Shown piece by piece: positions 40,412 through 51,714 of a DNA stretch of 64,000 nt (its first letter is position 1; every line of letters begins with the position of its first letter). Location: the NCBI GenBank assembly GCA_013365325.1, contig JABVXV010000213.1, positions 46,664-110,663 on the forward strand, in the 5' to 3' direction. A program made the position numbers and the translations under genes. Below the pieces are notes generated by a model. The model was given only the letters and a program-made list of their open reading frames with translations. It had not been told where the DNA came from and made no database searches. This stretch comes from Dipetalonema caudispina. Taxonomy: Eukaryota > Nematoda > Chromadorea > Rhabditida > Onchocercidae.

Positions 40412-43400
40412 TAAAAAATTATTTATTGGTGAAAGGGATCTATTCCTTTAAATTTTTTTCCAACAATATTTCAAGATTTTTTAATTTTCTTTTACCGAAT
40501 ATTGTTTTTCAAAGGATTAAAAATTTAATTCCAGTAGTAATTAGAATAATTTCAGTGCACTGCAGCATGCCAGGGAAATACGTTGGATATGGAAGGATGT
40601 CAGGGAAATATTTGCAAAGTAAAATTGTTAATTAGAAATTTTGCTATTATATTAGAAAATTTAATTTTTGTAATATGATGAAAGGTTTAATTAGTTGCTA
40701 TAATTATCGATTAAATTGCAATATGAATTTAGCAAAATATTTATAGTATGGAATATTTATTTTAAACTCTTGAAAATTTAATTACAGATTTTCAATTTCT
40801 TAAAATATGATTATTATTTTAAGCTCTTTGCTAACTAGTTAAAATTATTACAAAAATTTATGATTTTTTTTAGCATGTGAAAGAAACAGAAGTTTGCAAA
40901 CATTCCTGTATTTATTTATTCGAAATATACAAGAATAAACCTGGAAAATGTCCTAATAGCTCACATTTGGCACCATTCAATGTATGTCTAATTCAGTTAC
41001 AACATGTTTTATTTTCATTATGCAAATTATTAGATTAAACTATTCAAAAAAATCACTCAATAAATTAAATTAAGAAGTAACAATGAATGAATGTTTACTC
41101 TCAACATATATGAAATTATCCGGATGGTAAAGTAATTTCAGGAATGCACCGCATTATGCCATTTAGATGGTGATTGTCCGGAAACGAAGAAATGTTGTGT
41201 TGAAGGATGTAGTAGACAATGCTTGAAACCACGAGGAAAAGATTTGAATCTTTTGCCTATTCCAACTAGTATTAGTGTTCAGGAACGAAAGCGAAAAAGG
41301 TATAATATAGGTTGAACTATCATAATAAAACGATATAGGATCAATATATAGTAGATTTGCCCAAATAATTGATATTGTCGAAATTTGGATCAAATAAATT
41401 GATATACAAATGAGAAGATTGATAAGTAAATCAGTAAATGTAATTTAATCGATCATAACAGATCAGTGATTGTTCGTTGGGTCATGCAACAGATGAGTCG
41501 TGCTCAAACAAATTCCAATTCTAACTTATACGTGGTACAGTGGAGATGGAGTTTACATAAAGATGGTACTTCAATGAGTGATTGGCAAACGATCGTTACT
41601 GTATGTTGAAAATTTTACCGTCAAAAAAAAAGCAATAGATACTAATAATGTAAATGAATGAATTAAAAGGCAAAAATATGCAGATAATATATGAAATATT
41701 TGATCATTTCTCGCAATTTTTTTACCTTCAAATTTAAATAATTATTTCAGAGAAATAAAATGTATGCCATTTTGAAGCATTTACTTGCACCAGGAAGATA
41801 TTATATGTTTCGTGTAGCAGCTGTTAACACGTACGGTAGTTTGGGATTCTCAAAAAGCAGTCAACCATTTAAACTTTCAAAAGGTATGAGAAAAATTTTC
41901 ATATAACTTAGTTTAGAATTCACAAAAAGTAATCAACTATTTGAATTTTTAAAAGGTATGAAAGAAATTTTTATCTCTATTTTATCAATTTATCTATTGT
42001 GATTAACAATGTTACTGTTTTCAAGTTTAGAACCTCGAGCACCTGGACAACCACTTGATTTGACATTGGATAGTTCAGAAATTGATGAACGAAATTTTTG
42101 GAAGCAACGAATCAAATGGACTCCTCCACTTTCCGAATTACCGATCAAAAATTACGTCGTAAGCGTGCAATAAATTTTTCCAGAAATAAATGAATATTTC
42201 ATGAAAATTTAAGAGTTTTCAGAAAAGAAGACTAAAGAGATGAAAATATCTTTAAATTTTCCCAAGTTTTATTAAATTTTAGATTTATTTAATGGAAAAA
42301 TTGCACTATTAATTAATACATGCTAAGAAATACCTTATTAATTAATTTTTATCCTTTGGAAGATTTATGAAATGATGAAGTATTTCAAATATTTTTTATA
42401 GCTTTCATGGCAAAAATCAACGTTACAACAAGCAGTTGCATATGAGGAAATGTTGAAACGACGATTAAATGTTGAAAAGCAGGAAAAGCGATCGACAACA
42501 GATGATGAAGATGATGAAATTGAAAATGAGAATAGTTTCGTAGAACGTGAACGAATGTCGGTTGTAGTACCGGCATATCATTCGTATGCTGATATCGATC
42601 AGTTACAACTTGAATCTGTTTATTTAGTTGAAGTTGGTATTTACTTGATATATTACTGAATGACTCTAAAGAATTTTTTCCACTTTTCCATATATATATT
42701 TTTTAATATTTTCTAATGATTAATATTAATGAGAAATAATCGATTGTTGAGATTGTCAAACACGAATATGATATTCCTGTTGAATTCCGGGATTCAGCAA
42801 TGCAACACAGTTTATGGATAACATTCTCATTGTCAGACATCACGTATTCCGTTTGAGTAGTTGCTGATTCCATTCTTAACGTTTTAGATTGGTTATGTTT
42901 AGTTTAGCTATCATACGGCAACCTATATAACCGTGTATCAGAAACTATTACTATTTTCGTATCATAAAGATATCCTAGCACACGACAATATCTATCACAT
43001 TAAAATGTATCAGATGAATAGATTCATTTGTCTTTAAATTGAACGTTACAGATTTACGCCATAGTAGATTCATCGGATGGTGAATTACACGGAGAAAAAG
43101 CAATACTTTACGTGAGAACCGGCCCAATGAAAGTCGATAAAGATGCGTATACTAATAATAGTAATGGTAATGGTAATATTAATACTACAACTGCGATGAT
43201 TCAGTCTCGGAAATGGAAATCAGAATCCAGAAATGAACTACAAGATGATAGTGATTTATCTGATATCAGGACAGATACTAAAATGGAAACACTGGACGTC
43301 AGAGCACCATATTTCGACGATAATAATTTGAAAACTGTAGTGAGTTGGTTCAGAAATGGTTTATGCAATGGAACAAGAATTAAATATACGATAAGGTTAG

Positions 43401-44569
43401 TTTTAAAAATGTTAATTTTAATTGGATAACATATCTATAATAAATGATACAAAATTTCAAAAACTCTTTAGTAATATTTATGTTTTAGCAATTCTAAAAA
43501 ATTTTTGAAAAATTTTTTTTTTTTAATTTTAAAAAAACAGATAAACGAATAATTTTTAAACTTTATCAGTGCTACTTTTAGATGGCGTTTGTTGATGTGT
43601 CAAACAAAAGATAGCAAACGTATAACTTATTATGATTTGGATTTATCTGGTGAAGATTGGGCACAGATGGATGTTCAAGAATGTGTCGCAGTATTAGAAG
43701 ATCTTGATTTTGCATGTTCATATAATGTTGAACTTATTAGTACCACTACTAAAAAGGTTATAAAATTTAACATTATTGAAGATTCTGAAACAATTATCAA
43801 AAGAATTATAATTTATCTATCGAGAAAAGATTTTCTGTTATATTTCTGTTGTATAAATTGTGATATTTTCAAATTTAAACTAAACTGATATTTTTTTATT
43901 TAGATCATTGCAACGACTCATTTTGAAACACAAACTTGTGAGAGAACTCCATCAACAATTACTTTAAAATGTGATGATGATGATGATGATGATCAATCAA
44001 CTTCTCAATTCCTCTCTTGTTTCATTAATTCGGAAAATAATTCCGTACGATGTAATTGGAAAAATACTAATAGTACGGAGAAAAATGTTGGCTATCGAAT
44101 CGTACTCAGTAAATCTGATTCAGAAGATAATCAAATAGTAATTATGCCACCACAAAGTACTACAGTTCAATTTGATAAACTTCAACCGGATCATGATTAT
44201 CTTCTTCATGTACAAACGATTACAAGTAATGGTCTTGGTAATACGTTAATAAAATCTTTTCGGATCAACCGGAACAAAACCTCCGAAAAGCTTTCATCAG
44301 TTTTTCTACCCGATCATCGCAAGAATAATACTTCATCTCATATCAGCAGCATAATCATGGATCATACGATCAATGATCAAATATCACAAAATATTAATCT
44401 ACATTCAGTGACGAAAGAAGATAACGGATTTTTGCATAATAATGAAAGGTTTCCTGGTGCTACGATATTGGAATTACCATTAGAAAGTGTTGCTTCAAGT
44501 ATGATCAGGTGGACAGCCTTATATTTTATCTGTATAGATATATTGTTAAGGTATTTGTTTAACTGTTAA
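25515..44569 (+). CDS. kal-1: Anosmin-1 / Kallmann syndrome protein homologue (WAP plus fibronectin III), 12 exons
   Basis: Secreted or cell-surface adhesion protein that binds heparan sulphate; in C. elegans KAL-1 shapes neurite branching and epidermal morphogenesis. Exons: 25515-25670, 34388-34462, 40556-40618, 40874-40981, 41142-41299, 41462-41600, 41751-41883, 42031-42158, 42402-42632, 43052-43395, 43582-43756, 43904-44569. They total 2376 nt (791 aa plus stop), with all phases consistent. Residues 1-31 are a signal peptide. The anosmin Cys-rich box follows (about 37-110). Next is a complete WAP four-disulphide core with eight Cys at 124, 136, 140, 146, 152, 153, 157 and 161. Four FnIII-like units follow, at about 185-278, 279-425, 440-575 and 600-690. 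FnIII-2 carries an acidic loop (351-364). A hydrophobic tail (about 768-791) may be a GPI-anchor signal or membrane anchor, absent from human anosmin. The donor at 42633 is a weak gttggt, chosen because it alone keeps frame and homology. Exons 2 and 3 (25 and 21 codons) are tiny but restore the expected cysteines. The 3' end faces rop-1. Confidence 0.93.
25671..34387 (+). other. kal-1 intron 1 (8.7 kb)
   Basis: Bounded by gtaagt at 25671 and atttcag at 34381-34387. It is AT-rich with poly(A/T), a GA tract at 31484-31505, a GAT tract near 33213-33232 and a palindromic TGACGTCA (CRE-type) at 26970-26977. No further exon or nested gene was recognised. Long first introns often hold enhancers, but nothing here proves one. 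Confidence 0.75.
35155..35185. repeat. (TA)n microsatellite in kal-1 intron 2
   Basis: TA run of about 30 bp, preceded by imperfect TA-rich palindromic sequence from 35103. Confidence 0.9.
36074..36530. repeat. 167-bp tandem repeat, about 2.7 copies
   Basis: The marker gtatcgaattaat begins at 36074, 36241 and 36408, giving an exact 167-bp period twice. Copies 1 and 2 are nearly identical (gttatcagtttccaaaggtc, ggagaaatttttaatgtt, aaaagatggttctttggaaa recur). Copy 3 is partial and more diverged and fades out near 36530. It lies inside kal-1 intron 2. Confidence 0.93.
38908..38936. repeat. (CT)n microsatellite
   Basis: CT dinucleotide run of about 29 bp in kal-1 intron 2. Confidence 0.95.
39856..39906. 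repeat. (TTCA)n microsatellite
   Basis: Tetranucleotide TTCA units, near perfect at first and then grading into TCCA-type units, in kal-1 intron 2. Confidence 0.9.
40090..40142. repeat. (CA)n microsatellite
   Basis: CA run of about 53 bp, interrupted only near its ends by CATA, about 410 bp before kal-1 exon 3. Confidence 0.95.
41838..41975. repeat. Tandem duplication of kal-1 exon 7 end with its splice donor
   Basis: Copy 1 (41838-41903) spans the last coding bases of exon 7, the donor at 41884 and the start of the intron. Copy 2 (about 41910-41975), immediately after, is a diverged duplicate of the same segment, including a second aaaaggtatga donor-like site. Use of the second donor would read through an in-frame TAA soon after 41884, so copy 1 is the functional one. 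Confidence 0.85.
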
Positions 44570-45343
44570 TTTATTATGATACTGTATGAAATTGTATATT
44601 AGTAACAAAGAGGAGAGGGATTACTCAAACAAAAAAAAAAAAAAAAAAAAAAAGATAATTCAAAACAATTCTTTTAAAGATTAATGAATTCAAAATAATT
44701 TCTAAAACTTAATGATATGTAGCTAGCTAAAATGATCCGTCCCATTCTCATTTTTTTCATACCTTATTTTAAAATTCTATTAGAATCATTAATTTCAAGG
44801 GAAAATTTGGTAATTATTAATCTCTTTCCTCAATAGGAATTCTATTTATGTCATGTCATTATGTTTGTGATTTTACAAGAATTTCAGGGTATAACAAAGT
44901 TCGTTTTTCTTTTTCTCCCTCTCTCTCTCTCCCTCTTTTTCTCTCAAAAAAAAAAAAGGTCTTTGAATATACAAAATGTTTTAATTAATTTTTGAAAAAT
45001 TATTAGTTCTTATCAATTTGTAAAAGGGGAAAAACGAAGGGATCAGGCAAACTGTTAATTGCAGTGATATGTGTACATATAATCCGTTGTTGTCGCAGTA
45101 TTGTTATATAATCCGTTTATAAAAGACCAAAATAATGAAATTTTACTATAGTATACGAGAAATGTAAAACGCTAGCGTTGAAAATATGTATAATGAAAAT
45201 ATAGGTAAAATTTGGATACGGAAAAATAAATCATATAACGGTAACTTTCATTATCGCACAACAGAATGAGGAAAACGTAAGTGTAAAATCATTGTAAAAA
45301 ATCTCAGAAATTTTTGACAATTGACAATTGTATTTCGAATAAT
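44570..45343. other. Convergent intergenic gap, kal-1 and rop-1 3' ends
   Basis: 774 bp between two stop codons facing each other. It should contain both 3' UTRs and polyadenylation sites. An AATAAA on the plus strand lies near 45224; on the minus strand an AATAAA equivalent lies at 44575-44570, right at the kal-1 stop. A poly(A) tract of about 24 occurs at 44629-44653. No gene is seen. Confidence 0.6.
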
Positions 45344-48300
45344 TCAAGAGAGACTACCCGAAATAAATTCTCTGATAAGAATAGGTACAGATGAATCCAA
45401 TCCATAAATTTCTAACATATTCGAATCAGCTGAATCCCATATGCCAAATTCCGTTTCTATCATACTAATTACGATCAATTTTGCATCCGGTATATTCAGT
45501 GCAGTACGATATTCTTGCAATGCTATGAACGGTTGCTCCTAAACAAGAATATTCTAATATCTAAGCAAAAAAGAGCATGATAAACAACAATGAAGTACGA
45601 AATATCTGATAATTCCAATTCAAATCTACACCGTAAAAATACACGATGTCGAATATTTTACAAATTTTAAAATTTGATACAACAAATAACTGATCCGTGC
45701 CAAATTGTAAAGTAGCAGCAACTCCGCTCTCCTGTATCGAATATCAGATATCCATATTTTTCAATTTTCAAATTCAGCTTTCACTATTTAAATGGAAGAA
45801 ATGTGCCATAATATCACCGATATCTTTCTCCTTCTGATAATTTTCGTCTATTCACGTATATCGATTTCCATATATTTGAATAAGAGTCAAAAGTATGATA
45901 GAATCGTCCTCTCATGGCTTCATTTGTACTTTTGGTCGAGTAATTAATCGTAAATGTAAATCATTATTTATCAAGCAGTAGCTTCATGATTCTCATATTA
46001 CTGCATCACATCTTCTTTGATAATTATACCACAATCTTTAGAAGCATATTTATCCAAAATATCTCGCAAAATGACGTAATTCTTCAGAATCCTATTTAAT
46101 ACTTTCATGCAATTAATATATTTCTTGCATTCCCAAATATTTCTGAATTGCCGATGAGAGAATTGAAATCTTTTAACTCATCAAACCTATATACTACCTC
46201 GTTTTCTTTCTAAACGATGAAAATATTGCTCGATAACAGTGTGACAAATACTTGTTAAATCTACGGAAAAATTAACTGAAATTTACTTCTGTAACTGAAA
46301 TTTAAAATGAGGTCAAAGTTAACTTGATGTAATACTTTTCTCTCACTTCTCGATGATACCAATAAAGTGAAATTTAATCATCGAATGAAACTTTATGTAA
46401 GAATACCTAATTTTTATTACTAATACAAAGATAGTATTAGAAACGAAATTTAAAATGAATTTAGAAAAAAAATCATTCTATTTTAAAATCATAAAATAAC
46501 TTACACAGTTATAACAGGCCTCATTGCTTGTATAAACAATAAAAACATCGAATGGTAATTTTTCCTGTTTAGCCCAAATTATCGGTAAAGAACAATCTGT
46601 CATACCCGCAGTAATTCCTCTCATTGATTCAACAATATCATTCAAATTCATTTCACGATTTAATTTAAGCGGTATTAAACAATCTGAGAATGCCATCGTT
46701 GTCACCTTAAAACAAAAAAAAAAATAAAAAATTTATTTTACACTTCATGAATTATATTTTTTCAAATTTAATATCGGTTACTTTCTAAAATTTTCTCTCT
46801 TTTCAAAAAAAAAAAGAAAAAATTTATTTCATGAGAAAGATAATAAACATTGTTGGAGCACTTAAAATATTTCAGAAAATAAAAAATCAATAATGATTTA
46901 GTTAAATTTTATATCAATTAAGAGAAAAATATGGAAAAAAAAAGAAAAAAACTGTGACATACATGTGATTCAGTCCGGATAAAAGTCATTGCACAAGCTG
47001 CAGCTGCCTGATTACATAATAACGTATTATTATATATGGGAAGATTCATACTATCTTAAAATATCCGGAAGAAATATTTGCTAGGTAAATAATTAACAAG
47101 TAGTTAAAATTTCACGACAATTTAATTGATATACAAAAGTGGGAATTCTTTTTGATAACTAATAAAAATGGCAATAGTTTGTGATAAAAAAAAGAAAAAA
47201 ACAGAAAAAACAAGGAATTAAATTAAAATAAATTCTATTACTTGATATATCGAATGATAAACAGTATCGTTTATTGGTAGATTTAAGATATTGAATTGAT
47301 GCATAAAATGCTTTTTCGAGAGCATTCATAATATCATCACTTGGCTTCCATTTCATCCTCCCTTTACATTCATGGCCAGTAGAATATGTTGCAGAAGTTA
47401 GAAGGAATGTGATCGGTTGAATTTGTACTTCTTTTAACACTTTCTCATCCAATAATTTATTCATAACTATTTGATTGTATACACTGTCGAATATAGGTAA
47501 TAATAATTCGATCAAAAATTATTGTTATTATTAGTTTCTAACAAAGGTATGATATTTTATCAGAAATGATAAAGTTACTCGCCTGAATTACTGATTTAAA
47601 TAGTTTTCTAAATTTTTAAAAACCTACCAATGCTCCTCTGTTGATCCTAAAAGACCAACAACTGTCATTTTACCTAAATTTGTCATCATTGTTGTTAATG
47701 GCATTTTTACGAGGAGAGCTTCCCATATTTTTTTGCTATTAAGTAAATCTTTTGGGACTTGTTCATAGACAAAATCTGAAAATTATTAACAAAATAAAAT
47801 TTGCATGAAATAATTTCTTTAGCATTGCTATAAACTAGTGAAATATTTAGATCTTAAGTATTCAAATCAAATAATTTGTACATTAAGTATTCACATCATA
47901 AGTGCTTCCAGATCGACTAAATGTAAGATCATATACAGGATCACTACCAACTAGTGAAATACTTATTCTAATTAAACTAGGGTTAAGTATACTTCTTATA
48001 AATTAACACTTTGAATGCATATTTCAATGAAAATTATAAAAGTGACCATTGTCATGAAATTTGATTTAATAATATGAATACCAAGAAAGCGTTAAAAATC
48101 TTACCATACTTATTGATCAATTGAACTGCTTCATCAACATCATTTTCTGTTAATTCTCTTAACCGTTCAAAAGCTTGCAAGAATTGTAAAACTTTCGATG
48201 TTTCGACACTCGGTTCTTCCTCCTTACTTTTTTCAATCGAAGTTGCATCATCCGTTTTTGCCAACGTAAGTTTTGCTATTTCCTTCGTTTCCTCTTCCAT

Positions 48301-50099
48301 TTCGCTGGATTGTTCATCCGTTATAGCCAACAGTTTCTTATCATCCGATTTGCATCGTTTCATATTTGATTCAGCTAACATCTCTTTACGTTTGCAGAAG
48401 TTCTTACTCTCTTAAGTAATATTATCACATAAAATAGAATAAGTAAATGAAACGAAAAAATTTTGATTTTGAAGTCAATCACCTTCTATAATATGATTAA
48501 ATATAGCATCGTATTCCGTATGATATTTCCAGCATTTGTGATTACTGGATAGGGTCGTATATGGACGAATGTGAGCAAGCCGGAGTAGATGTCGATGATT
48601 GGATCCTTCAAAATAACGATACTTTGTGACCTGTATCATTAGCTGATCCGGATTTTGACTGAGATACCTAAATCAGAATAAAGATAACGAGAAATGTGAA
48701 GCGATCAGATGTTCAACAACACGAGCAAACATCTAAGTTCAAAACCTTAGTTGTTTTATTTTTCCCGAAGTCAATTTTTTTATTACAAACATACTTAATA
48801 AAACTGATATGTCCTCATAAAATTAAAAAAAAAAAAAAAGAAAAAACTGCAACATTTAGCTGTTACAAAACAATGAAATGAACTTTGAAATTTACCAATT
48901 GGAAACTGCAAACCGTAAAACTCGTCCCCAACCTCTACTGTTCACTTTCATTCCTGTATCAGCAGAAATTACTTTACAATATTTAACAAACATGAAAAGA
49001 TCCGTTGCAATTCGACATATCTAAAATACATTATTAATTTTAACACTAGCAAAATTGTGAATGAATTTGTTAATTAGTTAATTGCAAAAATAAACCTCAG
49101 GAATAGCATATAAAGCAAGTTGTTGAAGTGCTTTCTTATATGAAATATCCATAGATTGATCAACTTGCTTGTATTCTATACTTTCTTTGGTAGAATCATT
49201 TGTGTTACTTTCTATGATACCTTTCTTATTTTTGTCAACTTCTGATGCTTTCACATTTTTGTTCATCATATCGCGCACCTCAATGTAAATTGTTTGATAA
49301 GTGAACAATAATTTGATGAATACAAATATACTATCGGATATTCATACCGGAGATGAATTGAAGATGATCCTAACGAATGTTTAATAGATAATACCTGATA
49401 AAGTGCGCAAAATGCTAAAGCGAACATTATTGATTTCCTCTTAGGAGCTCGATTACCCAATGAAATTTTAATCAATTCTCGTAATAAAATCAATCCGCTT
49501 CCTATGATTGAAACAAATTATCATTTTTTAACAATTAGTAGTTGGGTACTTATTTACAAATATGACATTTAAAATTCAAATTCTTCCTGAATCTATGAAG
49601 GAAATGAGTCATACTGAGTTAATTACAAGCCTCCTATTATGGGATGTCAGGAATGAAAAGTTTGCATAAATTAATTTGAAGCAAACTATATGAAAAAATG
49701 TTGTATAAATTAAGCAATAATACAAGTATTAATTACCTTTTTCGATAATTTCGGACAATTTATTAGCTGCTTGTATCTTTAATTCTTTTTCTGAAGCATG
49801 ATAGGTACCTTCTATAGTTCCCAGTATTAGAAATCGTCGAACGAATGCTTCATCTGATATTTCAAAGACGTAACCATCAGTGCTACTTGTGAACTGAAAA
49901 TTTCATGAAGCACAGATGCATGGTATGATATTATCATTGATACATTCATTTTTATCACTAACATTTAATGATGAATGATTAAAACCTGATTTCTACAAGT
50001 TGACACCGATCTATTCTGATTTTCCAATATTTCCAATAAATTCTGATAATCGATACCTTTGTTACCATAGATATCAGACCATACTACACTATCTTCCAT
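45344..50099 (-). CDS. rop-1: 60-kDa SS-A/Ro ribonucleoprotein (TROVE plus vWA), 12 exons
   Basis: Ring-shaped RNA-binding protein that binds Y RNAs and misfolded noncoding RNAs (for example defective 5S rRNA) in quality control. Exons in coding order: 50099-49986, 49893-49737, 49501-49395, 49278-49096, 49020-48896, 48667-48483, 48410-48105, 47775-47628, 47483-47242, 47054-46963, 46705-46505, 45538-45344. They total 2055 nt (684 aa plus stop), phases agree, and introns are GT-AG. TROVE domain, about 45-450, with GWGRVLRFAVSNWY, VTKYRYFEG, LLRLAHIRP, MPLTTMMTNLGKMT and GHECKGRMKWKP. vWA domain, about 510-684, with DISNS (520-524, MIDAS), TDCSLP (589-594) and VFIVYTSNE. Longer than human Ro60 (538 aa) because of Lys/Asp/Glu-rich inserts in exons 4 and 7. 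The third MIDAS acidic residue is Ser613 instead of Asp. The start lies two bases after an acceptor (ttttaacag), which suggests trans-splicing. Confidence 0.96.
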
Positions 50100-50101
50100 A
50101 T

Positions 50102-50110
50102 CTGTTAAAA
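50102..50110 (-). promoter_or_regulatory. Acceptor-like site two bases before rop-1 ATG
   Basis: Minus strand ttttaacag is followed by AT and then the ATG at 50099. The very short leader fits spliced-leader trans-splicing and supports the chosen start. Confidence 0.6.
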
Positions 50111-51307
50111 CGACTTTTACTGATTCCACTTTCTCAATTCACTATCAATCCGATATTCCTTAGCAGTTGTGGCTTCATCTCTCTCTCTCTTTCTCTCTCT
50201 CTCGAAGTATTAGAAAGAAATGAATCTGTCTTGAGTCTCATATGAATATCAAAAAAAAAAAATTCCTTCAATGGTCATTTAATTAAGTAAAGCATTTTTC
50301 AATATGTTTTCTTCTATATCAATATGGATAAATTCCAAAATTGTTGATAATGACAATATCGGAGCAAATTAAAATTCCTTTTGATCTCTTATTCCAAATT
50401 TTATTGTCCCAATCATTTCCATCAAACTAACTTTCGTTTTAACGAAAAAATTTGATAAAATTTGTCAAAAATTTCCAAAAATCATGCATATATTACTATC
50501 TTTAAATCAGAAATATCTTGCTAAGATCTCTATCAGTTTAAATGAAAATATAAACGATAGCGCTAAAGAATAAAAAAAAAAAAGGAAAAAATATTTGTTA
50601 CGATTTTAATTGAACTTTCCAAATTTGAATAAACATATTATTCCTGTTCAATAATCATGGAAAAGAAGGTAATACATATTTCAAATAAACGAAATAAGAA
50701 AAACTATTTTTGGTCTAATATTTCCCGGTCAATACTATTAACAAATTATTTCCTTCCTTAACAACATTTCAGATTTTTTACTTCTTCAAGAAGTTAAATG
50801 TTGGAAAATAAATGAAATTCACATATATATCTTGAACGATACCTACAGATATGATTATATTAATAAGGATAAAGGATGATATGAATATGATCATATTTTA
50901 TAATCAAATATTAGGTAGTGCATGAACAAGATCTACGTTGCGCTGTTGAAACAAATCCAAAAAAAAAAAAAGATTAATAATAATATGCGCAAATCTTCAC
51001 TAAAATTTCGACATCATAAATTATGTATTTCTATCAATAATTTGAATAATTTCTAACGGAATAATAGATCTTTTTTTCCGGAAATGTTATTGTAAATTCA
51101 TAACTATTATACATAGAATGAATTATATAATTGTAAAATTTCATCATTATTTTTCAGATCATTGAATAGCTTAGCATGTCATCGTTTAATTTTATTAAAA
51201 AAATTAAAACTGCTACCATATACGATTTTGTTACACCTCAATATTAACTATTGAATGATCCATTGTTTCCAGGGTATAAAAGTTAAGTGAAATTGTTGCA
51301 ATCAATA

Positions 51308-51714
51308 ATGATCCGATATTTATTGTCACTTTTGATCAAGGAATTTGTATGTAATGAAGGTAAAAAAAATGAAGTGATCTTGTCACAGCTCCCATTTCTG
51401 CCATTTTTCTTTCAGTTTATATCAGTTAGCTTTGTTTCCTCTATTTTAAATAACTTTCACTTTGTTTGTTAAAGCTTTTTATTATCTATATTCATTTCTT
51501 CCTTCTCTTGGCATTTTTACTGCTCAGGCTAACAACAGTAAATTTGTATAAACAACAAAATATCATACATCGAAGAATTGAGGAATTGGGTTTTCAGCAT
51601 ATTACCGATACGATAATTTATTTTCTAAACGATGGACGATATTTTGATATTATCAATGCAATCAATAATTCGAAAAGAACAGCATTTGGCCATATTGGAT
51701 CTTCATTTCGTTAA
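51308..51714 (+). CDS. Candidate small two-exon gene, hypothetical membrane-anchored protein
   Basis: Not recognised. One workable model joins 51308-51346 (donor gtatgt) to 51475-51714 (acceptor ttgttaaag), giving 92 aa ending in TAA. An acceptor-like tttccag precedes the first exon at 51272. The product would have a hydrophobic N-terminal stretch (about residues 14-34), then a polar, mixed-charge tail containing HRRIEELGFQHITDT and FLNDGRYFDIINA, which looks more protein-like than the Phe/Lys/Asn-rich noise nearby. The hydrophobic part may simply be pyrimidine-rich intron read through: an alternative acceptor at 51524-51525 (tgctcag) would leave only the polar tail as an exon. No family assignment. 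Confidence 0.3.

Larger units (their letters stand above)
34463..40555 (+). other. kal-1 intron 2 (6.1 kb)
   Basis: Runs from gtatga at 34463 to atttcag at 40555. It contains TA (35155-35185), GA (about 37905-37940), CT (38908-38936), TTCA (39856-39906) and CA (40090-40142) microsatellites, plus a 167-bp tandem repeat at 36074-36530. No additional Cys-rich exon fitting the phase between exons 2 and 3 was found. Confidence 0.75.

Noticed and set aside
42450..42659. Independent 69-codon gene inside kal-1
   Set aside because: It is kal-1 exon 9 read through its donor; the phase and FnIII pattern fit the spliced gene.
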